Made by a program: the position numbers and the translations under genes. Below the pieces are notes generated by a model, which was not told the origin of the DNA, did not search any database, and saw only the letters and a list, made by a program, of their open reading frames with translations. Positions 54,640-64,000 of a stretch of 64,000 bases of DNA are shown here, piece by piece. Each line of letters opens with the position of its first letter. Position 1 is the first letter of the stretch. The stretch is from Tachypleus tridentatus (Eukaryota > Arthropoda > Merostomata > Xiphosura > Limulidae): the NCBI RefSeq assembly GCF_004210375.1, contig NC_134834.1, positions 13,253,857 to 13,317,856 on the forward strand, given 5' to 3'.

Positions 54640-55400
54640 TAGTTTGATAATCATCTTGCTAACGTACAGCATGTCTGATGACTCATGTGAAATGGTTATA
54701 TTTCACTTGATAACACACTTGTTTGGTTAGGTTATAACATGTCTGATGACCCATGTGAAGTGGTTATATTGCACTAGATGGCTGGCTTATTCGGTTACAA
54801 CATATCTGATGACCTATGTCAAAGGGTTATGTTTCATTGATAACTCACTTGTTCGGTTTCATATCTGATGACCCATGTGAAACGGTTATATCTCACTAGA
54901 TGACTGACTTGTTGAATTACATCACGTTTCATGTGAAATGGTTATAGCTCAATTAATGGTTAATTTATTGTATTACAGCTTATCTCGTAACTCATATCAA
55001 TTGGTTATATCTCACTAGATGACTGACTTGTTGAATTACATCACGTTTCATGTGAAATGGTTATAGCTCAATTGATGGTTAATTTATTGTATTACAGCTT
55101 ATCTCGTGACTCATATCAATTGGTTATATCTCACTAGATGACTGACTTGTTCGATTACAGTTTGTATGACGACACATATGAAATGGTCATATCTAACTTG
55201 ATGACTGACCTATTCGTTCACAGCTTGTGTGAAGACCCATGTGTTGGACGCATCTCATTTGATGCTAGCATGTTGGATTAAAATCGTTTGATGAACCACA
55301 AGATTGAAGTCACGTGCCACTTGATGGTGAAATTCCTGAACTACAACATATTCGATAATTCACGTGTCTTATTGCGTCACATTCACAAGACCAATTACTG
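54640..55400 (+). repeat. Degenerate 56-68-bp tandem array
   Basis: A GGTTATAT landmark recurs at 54,694, 54,762, 54,825, 54,884, 54,940, 55,003, 55,059 and 55,122, with spacings of 68, 63, 59, 56, 63, 56 and 63 bp. Units also share CTGATGACCCATGTGAAA and GACTGACTTGTT. Within it a 119-bp dimer (54,884 and 55,003) is nearly perfect and reflects a later duplication. The right end fades out by about 55,400. Confidence 0.88.
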
Positions 55401-55600
55401 GAAGATCTATATACTTATATTTAGTTCTGTTTAATGGTCGACTCTACTCTGTCTGTTTAATGTGGTATTAAAACAATCCTTTATCAAAAGTTGAGCCTTC
55501 AGTTTACGATAATAATAAATCATAGTAATCTCTCTAGACCTTGACAAAGATACTTTGTCCAATATTCATATAATCAACATGATTCGAAAGCTGAAATGAT
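55401..55600. other. Low-copy spacer
   Basis: About 200 bp between the degenerate array and the next SINE. Nothing is recognised. Confidence 0.5.
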
Positions 55601-55867
55601 GTTTGTTTTGAATTTCGCACAAAGCAACACGAGGACTATCTGCGCTAGCCGTCCCTAATTTAGCAGTGTAAGACTAGAGGTAAGGCAGCTAGTCATCACC
55701 ACCCATCGCCAACTCTTGGGCCACTCTTTTACCAACGAATAGTTGAATTGACCGTAACATTATAACGGACCCACGGCTGAAAGGGCATGTATAGTGCGAC
55801 TGGGATTCGAACCCGCGACCCTCAGATTATGAATCGAACGCCTTAACACGCTTGGCCATGTCGGGCC
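55601..55867 (-). mobile_element. tRNA-derived SINE, family A
   Basis: Nearly full-length minus-strand copy. It has the GTTTGTTTTGAATTTCGCAC tail, the body, and a head with an intact B-box complement (GGGATTCGAACCC). A small deletion sits where AAAGGGCGAGCATG is expected (AAAGGGCATG). It ends at the 5' GGCCCGACATGGCC equivalent. Confidence 0.94.
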
Positions 55868-56104
55868 TCAGCTACAATGAAAAGTATGATTGTGTCATGG
55901 TCGAATAACTTTTGGTAACTTATGTTTTTTCTATATTTATGAGGTTTTTCTTTACTTTAAAACAATCATTATATCGTAACCCGAATTACTTGACTTATAA
56001 AGAACGTTATAATGTTACACTTAATTTGTTTTTCGGTTATTGAACAGTTGAGTCACTACTTAACGATTAAACTTCAGGTTTATTTCTTGTCATTAGAGTG
56101 TATT
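55868..56104. other. Low-copy spacer
   Basis: About 240 bp of AT-rich sequence between two mobile elements. Nothing is recognised. Confidence 0.5.
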
Positions 56105-56220
56105 TGTGTGTGTTTTCTGAAAGCAAAGCCACATCGGGCCATGTGTTGTGTCCACCGAGGGAAATCGAACCACTCATTTTAGAGTTGTATATCCTAAGAC
56201 TTTCCGCTGTATTAGCGGGG
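56105..56220 (-). mobile_element. Second tRNA-derived SINE type (family B), degenerate
   Basis: On the minus strand the sequence starts CCCCGCTAATACAGCGG, an A-box-like segment. It then has a B-box-like GGTTCGATTTCCC and a tail reading through GGCTTTGC to TCAGAAAACACAC. Its body differs completely from family A, so it is a separate short tRNA-derived element. I recognise the type only loosely. Confidence 0.6.
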
Positions 56221-56558
56221 AACTTTCATTAGAGACTAAATTTAAAATATTATTTCATTCGTAATCTCCTATGAGATATAATTTCCCTGGAAATTTAAAG
56301 GAAGAATACATTATTATTATTATTTGAATCGTGAGCTCGGATGTAATGAGCTTTTAACTATAATTATTTAATAGAATAATTGGTAATACTAATAAAAGAT
56401 TGTGTATCTATACAGGCTGATAATTTGAGGTATCCTTTTACATATGTTAACCGTGTAGTAAAGATGTGTTTACTTACATATGCTTGGTTGGTTGTTTGGA
56501 TCTAAGAACAAAGCTAAACCATGAGCTATCTGTGCTCACTTACATGTGAAAGATGTTA
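56221..56558. other. AT-rich spacer with a possible SINE tail remnant
   Basis: Contains a short ATT run near 56,311. At roughly 56,490-56,545 the motif AACAAAGCTAAACCATGAGC and CTATCTGTGCTC resembles the tail of a family B-like element without its head. No gene is seen. Confidence 0.45.
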
Positions 56559-56822
56559 CGGCCTGGCAAGGCCTGGTAGCTAAGACACTTGATTGGAAAG
56601 CTTTAGGATACGAATTCGAATGCTGTCACTGAAATGTTTGTACTTTTAGCTGATGGGGTGTTATAATGTGACGGTAAACCCCATTATTCACTGGTGAAGA
56701 GTTGTCGGGGATGTATGTTGTGGAACATAGCTTCCCTCTCTATAGTTTATTACTTCAAAATGATGAACGATTAGGGCACATCGCCCTCGAGTGAGTTTGC
56801 GTAAAAATTAAGAAACAAAAAA
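56559..56822 (+). mobile_element. Old, diverged family A SINE, plus strand
   Basis: The head (GGCCTGGCAAGGCCTGGTAG) and B box (GAATTCGAATGC) are strongly mutated. The body retains GTTATAATGTGACGGTAAA, ATTATTCACTGGTGAAGAG and ATCGCCCTCGAGTGAG, and the tail ends in AAGAAACAAAAAAC. It appears to be one of the oldest copies here. Confidence 0.82.
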
Positions 56823-56897
56823 CTATTGACGGAATTAGAGATTTTCCCTAAAGATTACCCGGATGTATAAAAGAAACAAAATACCTGAAAATTAAAG

Positions 56898-57117
56898 TTT
56901 GAGTAAAGCTATACGAGAGCTATCTGCGCTAGCCGTAACAAGACTGGAGGGAAGACAGCTAGTTTTCAACACCCATCGTCAACTATAAGACTACTCTTTT
57001 ACTAACGAATAGTGGGATTGACCGTAACTTTATAACGCCCTCGCGACTGGAAAAGCGAGCAAGTTTGGTGCGACGGGGATTCGAACCCGCGACCCTCAGA
57101 TTACGAATCGAACGCCA
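56898..57117 (-). mobile_element. Family A SINE, truncated at the 5' end
   Basis: Minus strand. Body and B box (GGGGATTCGAACCC complement) are good, but the copy stops after CGAATCGAACGCC. The first 30 or so bases of the tRNA head, including the A box, are therefore missing. A small deletion removes the TAATTTAGCAGTGTA part of the body. Confidence 0.88.
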
Positions 57118-57820
57118 TCTATAGCGTCGTACACTGAAGTAAATTGATAGAATTTTTGTTTATAAATACTGGTGGTTTGTTTGTGTGTTTTCGGATATTC
57201 ACGCAAGGCTACGCAAGAGATAGGTACATTAATCGCCCCTAATTTCCTTGACAAGGTCGTCTATTTTAATTACTCAAACCGCTATCCAGTAGTGAGTTGT
57301 CTGTCAGTTACTAAAGTGACGTCACATAACACTTAACGTTGCACCCTGTGCAGTAACGCGTGCGCACGCCTTGAATCACAAGAAGAAATATACACATTGT
57401 AGGCTAAAACACATCGTGATACACGAACGTAAAAAAAACGAGAAATAAAAATATTTCTTGGTTTTGATTTTGGTTTTATTTATGTTTGAATCGAAACACT
57501 CTCTGGGATCGTGTGGAAGTACATCTAGTTTTAAACTGGTAAATAATACGAAATTCAATTGGTCAAAAGTATCTACCGCCAATAATTAGGCTACTTATGA
57601 CCGACTAATTACTGAGGTTTACTGGTCACCATCATGCTGTATTCACAGATCCAAAGGTCGGAGCTCGATTTGTTTTGTTGTTTTTTACAATTAGGGTAAA
57701 GAGACGTGAACATTAGAGAAACAGATCTCCCACTTGAAACCATAACCTCTAGACCATTTTCACTTTGAAGTGCTTTTGTTGTTACATTTTTTTATCTGTC
57801 GATTTGCGTTCCTATTTTTT
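57118..57820. other. Low-copy sequence with a possible SINE remnant
   Basis: At about 57,176-57,262 the order GTTTGTGTGTTTTC, CAAGGCTACGCAAGAG and CGCCCCTAATTTCC suggests a decayed family A tail, with low confidence. The rest shows nothing recognisable. The minus-strand 68-codon frame at 57,376-57,582 ends in a low-complexity region and is not called. Confidence 0.45.
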
Positions 57821-57901
57821 GTTTGTTTTGAAGATTTTGCTCTGCCTACCATGGGTATCGAAACCCGGTTTTTAGCGTTATAAGTCCCCAGATTAAGCAG
57901 G
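57821..57901 (-). mobile_element. Degenerate tRNA-like SINE fragment (family B-like)
   Basis: Minus strand. A B-box-like GGGTTTCGATACCC is preceded by a CTAAAAACC segment and followed by GGTAGGCAGAGCAAAA. It resembles the family B layout. The left end reads into T-rich sequence. It is short and decayed. Confidence 0.5.
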
Positions 57902-58638
57902 TATTTCTAAAAGAACCTAAAACTTTCTAGTTGCGTAGCAGGAGCTAACATTGTTAAATACAAATAACAAAGGAACATAAATGCGATCGAAATAAAAAAC
58001 CATAAAATATAAATGTTTATATGAAGAGGTAACAGAAACTTCTCAAAAAAATAAGGGGAGGAAACAGACTGATTCGTTTTCAGGGAAATCCACGCGCACC
58101 CTAACGACTTATTGTCATGCAATAAATACGTTACCATTGAACATAACTCAAATCGTCTATTTCAACGACGTTAATCGGCGAAGTGTACTTCCGCCCACGA
58201 AGCCACGTTACTTGAAGTCGAAGTGAAACCGAGTCACGAAATCTATTAAACGGTTATTTCCTTAAGAGCCATTTTAGAAGTTAAACCTAGCTGAATAGTG
58301 TATGTTTATGCAAATATGTCATTACTTAATAGGTCGTAAATGATTCACCATTTAAAAACAGCGATTTATGTTATCTTCCTTAAGATAATTTATTCTTTTT
58401 ATAATCAGATTATTTTTTTCTCGTCGTGAAAATCGTAAATACAAAATTTATTATGAAATACTTCGAAATAACGTTCCCTCTTTAAAACACTGTATTCCAA
58501 TTTTGGCATTCAGAACGTTAAGTAACTTATTTCGCGCATGTTAAATCTGAAACTTTTAAATCTCAGATTTAATGAAAATTGAGGAATCTATCAATCACAT
58601 ACAAAGAAAACAAAATACGACTTTGTTAGCTTGTATCT
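57902..58638. other. Low-copy intergenic sequence
   Basis: About 740 bp. The minus-strand 76-codon frame (57,907-58,137) contains a hydrophobic stretch but no homology that I recognise, and is not called. Nothing else is seen. Confidence 0.5.
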
Positions 58639-58758
58639 GGACCAGGCGTGGCCAGGTGGTTAAGGCACTCGACTCGTAGTCCGACGGTCAAATTAGAGAC
58701 GATTAGAGCAGGTATCCCACATGTAGCTTTGCGCAAAATTCCAAAACCAACCAACAAC
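58639..58758 (+). mobile_element. Internally deleted family A SINE, plus strand
   Basis: The head with its A box (GGCCAGGTGGTTAAGG) and CGACTCGTAGTCCGACGGTC is joined directly to the tail (AAATTAGAGACGATTAGAGC onward). The B box and most of the body are missing, a deletion of roughly 160 bp. It lies tail to tail with the next copy, which starts a few bases later. Confidence 0.88.
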
Positions 58759-58762
58759 TTAG

Positions 58763-59039
58763 TGTTTATTTGTTTTGAATTTCGCGCAAAGCTACTCGAG
58801 GGCTATTTGTGCTAGCCGTTCATAATTTAGCAGTGTAAGACTAGAGGGAAGGCAGCTAGTTATCACTACCCACCGCCAACTCTTGGGCTACTCTTTTACC
58901 AACGAATAGTGTGATTGACCGTCACATTATAACGCCCCCACGGCTGAAAGGGCGTGCATGTTTGGTGCGACCGGGATTCGAATTCGCGACCCTCGGATTA
59001 CGAGTCGAACGCCTTACCCCACCTGGCCATCCCGGGCCA
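58763..59039 (-). mobile_element. tRNA-derived SINE, family A, full-length
   Basis: Well-preserved minus-strand copy. Tail (TGTTTTGAATTTCGCGCAAA), full body, and head with a slightly changed B box (GGGATTCGAATTC) and a complete 5' end (CCATCCCGGGCC). It is adjacent to the deleted plus-strand copy at 58,639-58,758, so the two tails form a short inverted repeat. Confidence 0.95.
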
Positions 59040-60169
59040 CCACCTAGTGAAAACCTTTAAAACTAGTCATCTGATTGTGTTTTTGTATCATTTTTGATTA
59101 ATTGTCAGTGTTTCTTTTATCCTTGCTAGGACTAATACATTTCTGAAGTAGTGTGGCATTTTGCAGAGATGCTGACTACAGTGAGATTTTGTACTTCGTA
59201 GCGGTTAACACACCGAGTTGAAGATTAGAAGGTTTAAGATTTACATTGTAATACCGCCATTAAGGTGAGCAATTCCCCACATGGGTGCGAAATAAGACTT
59301 ACAGCCGATTTCATTTGTCGGGTCAAACCCAGGCAGATCTTTATGAGGATTAGTCACTGGTCAATAAGTAACATTAGAGAAGACAGTACTTCATCGCTAT
59401 TGGTCTATGACAGTACATATGTTTGTAATGTATTATTCATATTTTACGCACGTGAGATAGACCAGTCAAATTAAAAACCCTTCTAATAATAAGATAAAGT
59501 CGTTCTTGATATTTGACTAATGGTCAAAGAAAAGACAATCGCACAGTAATGTCCATCGTCCTAAAGACTACATCCGTTTGCTCGAACCGAATGTTGGTGC
59601 TGACTGTAACTTCAATAAAATTTGTGAACCCAATTACAGGCACTCGTTCCACATCCCGATACGTCCTCCAGCCCTACTTGACCATTTTTATTGTTATTAT
59701 TTCTGCCATGAGATCTTATTCGTCATCGTGGCTAGTGGACGGACGTATTTCTAGGAAACGGCTTTGAAAACACGAAAGCACGCAAAGAATGTTTTCGTTC
59801 AAACAGTCAGCCGCAATAGTCACCAATACTACAAAAAGAAGGTTTGTTGAACGTGACACGCCTTTATTTCTGGACCCTTTGAATGAGTGTTCTTTATCAG
59901 GTTTGTCTTGTGGACGTAACACACAATAAGAGGAAACCATTACCAATAATATCATTTCAACTCGAATTAATCACACAAGGTGTCGTGGTTGTCTTGCTGA
60001 AAACAAAGCCAGTGTTTCGTGTCATTCAAGAAACTGAAAATATATCTGTGTAGTTGTCACCAAGTGTACAAATTGATTGTATATAAACAGGTAGCGTATA
60101 ATGATGAAATTGATATATCTATATATCTATTTCTTATATTGTTTTCTTAGTATACGTTGGACAAAAGAA
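59040..60169. other. Low-copy intergenic sequence with short ORFs
   Basis: About 1.1 kb. Small open frames at 59,265-59,474 and 59,513-59,767 (plus) and 59,716-59,955 (minus) overlap one another and show no domain or motif that I recognise. None is called. At 60,115-60,135 there is a short ATATCT-rich patch. Confidence 0.5.
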
Positions 60170-60605
60170 CTTCAGTTTCAACCAGTAAAGACGAGTTTTT
60201 TATAAAGAACTTGAGTTTCAACCAATAAAAACGAGTTTTTAATAAAGAACTTCAGTTTCAACCAAGAAAGACGAGTTTTTTATAAAGAATTTCAGTTTCA
60301 ACCAATAAAAACGAGTTTTTTATAAAGAATTTCAGTTTCTACCAATAAAAACGAGTTTTTTATAAAGAACTTCAGTTTCAACCAATAAAGACGAGTTTTT
60401 ATAAAGAACTTCAGTTTCAACCAATAAAGACGAGTTTCTTTTATAAGAAACTTCAATTTCAACCAATAAAAACAAGTTTTTTGATAAAGAACTTCAGCTT
60501 CAACCAGTAAAGACGAGTTTTTTATAGAGAACTTCAGTTTCAAACAATAAAGACGATGTTTTTATAAAGAATTTCAGTTTCAACCAATAAATACGAGCTT
60601 TTATG
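60170..60605 (+). repeat. 40-bp tandem repeat, about 11 copies
   Basis: Units carry CTTCAGTTTCAACCAATAAA, then GACGAGTTTTTTATAAAGAA. ACCAGTAAAG at 60,181 is followed by ACCAATAAAA at 60,221, 40 bp later. Copies differ by scattered substitutions and by the length of the T run. The minus-strand 81-codon frame here is the repeat in translation and is not a gene. Confidence 0.93.
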
Positions 60606-60888
60606 CTTTCGTGAAAGACACTTGATGGCAGACTTTAATAAAGTATTAAACAAAAAATACAGAACAAGAAAACGCTTTCAAGAACTGTGTTGTTAGATAC
60701 AAAAGCCATTAATGTGTGTTACAGTTATGTGTTATAAACAGTAAAGTGATCTTTTTGTATTATGTTTCCAGAAATTAATTGTTAGATATAAAGTACTGCC
60801 GCCCGTTGCCGTAAAATTAACTTCTTGGGAATGAACATAGGTGGCGCTTCCCTGCAGAAATACTTTTGTCAACTGATGTAACGGAATG
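60606..60888. other. Low-copy spacer
   Basis: About 280 bp between the 40-bp repeat and the next SINE. Nothing is recognised. Confidence 0.5.
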
Positions 60889-61104
60889 GTTGTTTGTTTT
60901 TTAATTTCGCACAGAGCTACACGAGGACTGTCTGCTCACGCTGTCACCTAATTTAGCAGTGTAAGACTAGAGGGATGGCAGCTAGTCATCACAACCCACC
61001 GCCACCTCTTGGGCTACTCTTTTACCAACGAATAGTGGGATTCACCGTTACATTATAACGCCACCACGGCCGAAAGGGCGACCATGTTTGGTGTGACAGG
61101 GATG
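60889..61104 (-). mobile_element. Family A SINE lacking most of its tRNA head
   Basis: Minus strand. Tail and body are intact, but the copy stops just inside the B box (GGTGTGACAGGGATGACG), so the A box and anticodon region are missing. This is a typical 5'-truncated copy. Confidence 0.92.
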
Positions 61105-62088
61105 ACGTAACGGAGATGAAAGTTTGAACTGGTATATTAGTTTAAGTTTTAAGTGTATCTCGTCAACACACAAGCATTCATCGTGATCTCAAGACTTCAA
61201 CTGAACATCAAACTCAGACATTCGCTGGATATAAATAAAGTCGTGTAATACTGACATTGCTTTAAGAATGAAATAAGAAAGAGAATAAATAATACAGACA
61301 AAATCATTAATCTCCACCCCACAAACAAGGTCAGCTTGTATGCATAATGAAATAGGCTTAAGACTGGCGTGAATATTGATTCAGGATAGACTAGTCACAC
61401 TTACAGGATAGCCGCCTTGGTTTCGCGTTGGGCCTCGAGCTATAGCGACATCTGGAGACTACAGAACAAGAAAGTGCTTAAAGAATGCTTAAAGATTAAA
61501 AAAAAAAAAATACACATTAACGTTAGTTAAAATAAATGGTCAAAGCTTAAGGGACATTCTATTTCAGCTAAGCCTCACACAAGACCAACATCAGAGAAAT
61601 CAATATGGTCGATCAATACACGTGCCACATAGCGTTCATATTGGAAAGGCTTATAAAAAGTACTTTTCTATTTAAAATCAAACACACACAAACGCGCTGG
61701 GACCGGAAGGTAGTAAAATGTTCTTAGGTAGTAAATCTAATCTTAATGTTCTTTATAAAATACAAGTGGCAAAAGTCAATTTTTAACGCGTATCGATAAT
61801 TCGAAAATGTCAGTATAACAAACAAGCCGAAATGAGTTAGAAACTGATATTGTTGAAAAAAAAAAAGAAACATAAATCAACGTTTCATTTTAATTCCGTA
61901 CCGATTCGTATTTGGATTACATTCTCTTCACATATATTGCAAATACCCGTTTCACACATTTTTTCTTTAGTTCTATAAGTTGAATAATAGTCCAGCAAAT
62001 GTACAAATAACACATTTCTCAGTTTGCAGCTGGTTAAATAGATTCACAATTACCCTGACTTCAAAATAACTTATTTAGTTTCGTTATT
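61105..62088. other. Low-copy AT-rich intergenic sequence
   Basis: About 980 bp. Poly-A runs lie at about 61,498-61,510 and near 61,856-61,866. No gene, array or further SINE is seen. Confidence 0.55.
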
Positions 62089-62366
62089 GTTTGCTTGTTT
62101 GTTTTATTTCGCGCAAAGCTACTCGAGGGCTATCTGCGCTAACCGTACCTAATTTTGCAGTGCAAGATTAGAGGGAAGGCAGCTAGTCGTCACCACCTAC
62201 CGCCAACTCTTGGGCTACTCTTTTACCAATGAATAGTGGGATTGACTCTCACATTATAACGCCCCCACGGCTGGGAGGGCGAGCATATATGGTGTGACAG
62301 AGATTCGAACACGTGACCCTCAGATTACGAGTGGAGTGCCTTCACCACCTGGCCACGTCGGGCCAG
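62089..62366 (-). mobile_element. tRNA-derived SINE, family A, full-length
   Basis: Minus strand. The tail is TTGTTTTATTTCGCGCAAAG. The body is well conserved, and the head has a changed B-box region (GAGATTCGAACACG). It ends at CACGTCGGGCCAGGCC, with GGGCC followed by a short duplication-like AGGCC. Confidence 0.93.
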
Positions 62367-63169
62367 GCCTTAGTGAAACGTGACTTTAGTGGTTTTGGAA
62401 TAACAAGCGTAGTTTTTCTCTTTTTAGTTTTCAACTGAGTTTGTTGTAAAGCGAAAATCTCAGTTCCGGGTTTCTGAGAGCAATTTTGTTTTTCGTTGTT
62501 CATAATTAATAAATCCATAGGAAAAATGAAACAGGTCAGAGAAAACTGTTGTCACTTGTAATGAGCTGAAAGGAAAGGTCAAGTTTGAAATTATTTAAAC
62601 TTGTTCTACTTGCTGAAGGCAGATAATGAGAGACAGTCAATTTACATTAGTCTGCGTCAATTTACATTAGAACGGGTCAACGACAACAAAACTTCGACTT
62701 ACAAGTTATCCTCTCTGGCTTCGAACAGCTTTTCCTGTCAACACCGACGCTGGAAGACACCTATGAGTTGACGAGGTGATCACCAGGAAAGTAAGAGAGA
62801 AATGGGTTTCCATATGTTTGTGAAGGAAGCATTTAACCCTTTGAAAGTAAATATATTTTCCAAAGTTTCATCTTGCTTCGGGCATTGGGTAATTAACATC
62901 TCATTGGAATACCTGAGTCGAGGTAATTAGTAGCAACGGATGTGATACTTTACATCAGAAAATCTTAGTTGAGTTAATTCTATTATAAACTTCGAAATTA
63001 CGTTTATAGGGTTAAGAAGAAAAGATGTTAACTGGTTTATATGCAGACAAAGAATTATCTATATATCAGCACAAAATGTTTATAGGTTTTCAACACCTAT
63101 TCTACCACTTTATATATAGAAAAATTATATATATTAATGCAATTTTCTTTTTACATTTTAAAATACATT
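62367..63169. other. Low-copy sequence with a 20-bp duplication
   Basis: GTCAATTTACATTAG occurs at 62,636 and again at 62,656, a 20-bp tandem step. The rest shows no recognisable feature. The 63-codon plus-strand frame at 63,025-63,216 runs into the next SINE and is not called. Confidence 0.55.
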
Positions 63170-63440
63170 GTTTGTTTGAATTTCGCACAAAGCTACTCGA
63201 GGGCTATCTGTGCTAGTCGTCCCTAATTTAGCAGTGTAAGACTAGAGGTAAGGCAGCTAGTCATCACCACCCACCGCCAACTCTTGGGCTACTCTTTTAC
63301 CAACGAATAGTGGGATTGACCGTACCATTATAACGCCCCCACGGCTGAAAAGGCGAGCATGTTTGGTGTGACGGGGATTCGAATCTGCGACCCTCAGTTT
63401 ACGAGTGGAACGCCTTAACCAACCAGGCCATGCCGGGCCT
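63170..63440 (-). mobile_element. tRNA-derived SINE, family A, full-length
   Basis: Minus strand and close to the consensus of the copies here. The tail is TTTGAATTTCGCACAAAGC. The body has CCACCCACCGCCAACTCTTG, and the head has a near-intact B box (GGGATTCGAATC) and CCATGCCGGGCC. It lies head to head with the plus-strand copy at 63,661. Confidence 0.95.
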
Positions 63441-63660
63441 TTTAAAGTACATTATATTTTATATGAGTCTATAGAATCATAGATAAATAGAACAAATTAT
63501 TTATCTGTTACTCTAAATAATGTTCTTACTTTTTAACATATGATGTGCTATTTTAAATTATATAATAGTTTTTCTGTCTATCACTAGAAGCATCTTATAT
63601 ACCTTTTTAATATATTCCTTATTGTTTTATATACAGATATAACAATCTGTCTCTTACTTT
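63441..63660. other. AT-rich spacer between head-to-head SINEs
   Basis: About 220 bp of AT-rich DNA that would form the loop of the inverted SINE pair on either side. Nothing else is seen. Confidence 0.55.
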
Positions 63661-63937
63661 CGGTCTGGCATGGCCAAGCGTGTTAAGGCGTGCGACTCGT
63701 AATCCGAGGATCGCGGGTTCGCATCCCCGAAGCGCCAAACATGCTCGCCTTTTCAGCCGTGGGGGCGTTATAATGTGACGGTCAATCCCACTATTCATTG
63801 GTAAAAGAGTAGCCCAAGAGTTGGCGGTGGGTGGTGATGACTAGCTGTCTTCCCTCTAGTCTTACAATGCTAAATTAAGGACGGCTAGCACAGATAGCCC
63901 TCGAGTAGCTTTGTGCGAAATTCAAAAACAAACAATC
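63661..63937 (+). mobile_element. tRNA-derived SINE, family A, full-length, plus strand
   Basis: The head starts CGGTCTGGCATGGCCAAGCG, followed by CGACTCGTAATCCGAGG and a B box GGTTCGCATCC with one change. The body is conserved (GTTATAATGTGACGGTCAAT, GATGACTAGCTGTCTTCCC). The tail ends GTGCGAAATTCAAAAACAAA. The AAGCGTG and GTTCGCATCC variants are shared with the copy at 48,288, which suggests a common subfamily. Confidence 0.95.
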
Positions 63938-64000
63938 TGTCTATCACTTCAACTAATTTCAATCCGTTTTAAAGCACACCACACTGTTTTATGTATGTGT

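Noticed and set aside
60298..60543. 81-codon minus-strand ORF with repeated WLKLKF
   Set aside because: It is the 40-bp tandem repeat read in translation.

Overview
This is a eukaryotic, AT-rich, gene-poor window dominated by tandem repeats. I find no convincing protein-coding gene, no functional RNA gene and no bacterial feature. The right third carries 14 copies of a tRNA-derived SINE with A and B boxes and a conserved central body. This points to an invertebrate animal. From memory of similar SINEs my best guess is a chelicerate such as a horseshoe crab, but I cannot confirm it here.

Left two thirds (1-43,407): two unrelated satellites and a sequence gap. A 67-bp satellite runs forward at 1-11,071 and extends beyond the left edge. 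After about 300 bp of unique sequence, a 64-bp satellite fills 11,380-22,479. Exactly 500 N follow (22,480-22,979), a typical scaffolding placeholder. The 67-bp satellite then resumes in the opposite orientation at 22,980-43,407. Both satellites show higher-order periodicity: about 2.735 kb and 5.88 kb in the left 67-bp array, 2.735 kb and 5.49 kb in the right one, and about 3.13 kb and 2.76 kb in the 64-bp array. The two 67-bp arrays share rare variant monomers in mirror order, so they are close relatives. The inversion is either a real large inverted repeat or a contig placed or oriented wrongly at the gap.

Right third (43,408-64,000): low-copy DNA with SINEs and five smaller tandem arrays. 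These are a 28/56-bp minisatellite (46,133-47,341), a 54-bp minisatellite (49,104-52,228), six copies of a 47-bp unit (54,332-54,613), a degenerate 56-68-bp array (54,640-55,400) and a 40-bp array (60,170-60,605). The 54-bp unit is 18 codons long, so it stays open in several frames on both strands and produces false 500-600-codon ORFs. Each unit also looks like a 3' splice site, and about 21 units look like a recursive-splice junction.

The whole suggests heterochromatin, possibly pericentromeric or centromeric, meeting a SINE-rich intergenic or intronic flank. Nothing here works together as a gene system. The points of interest are satellite architecture, an assembly question, and the splice-site-like minisatellite.
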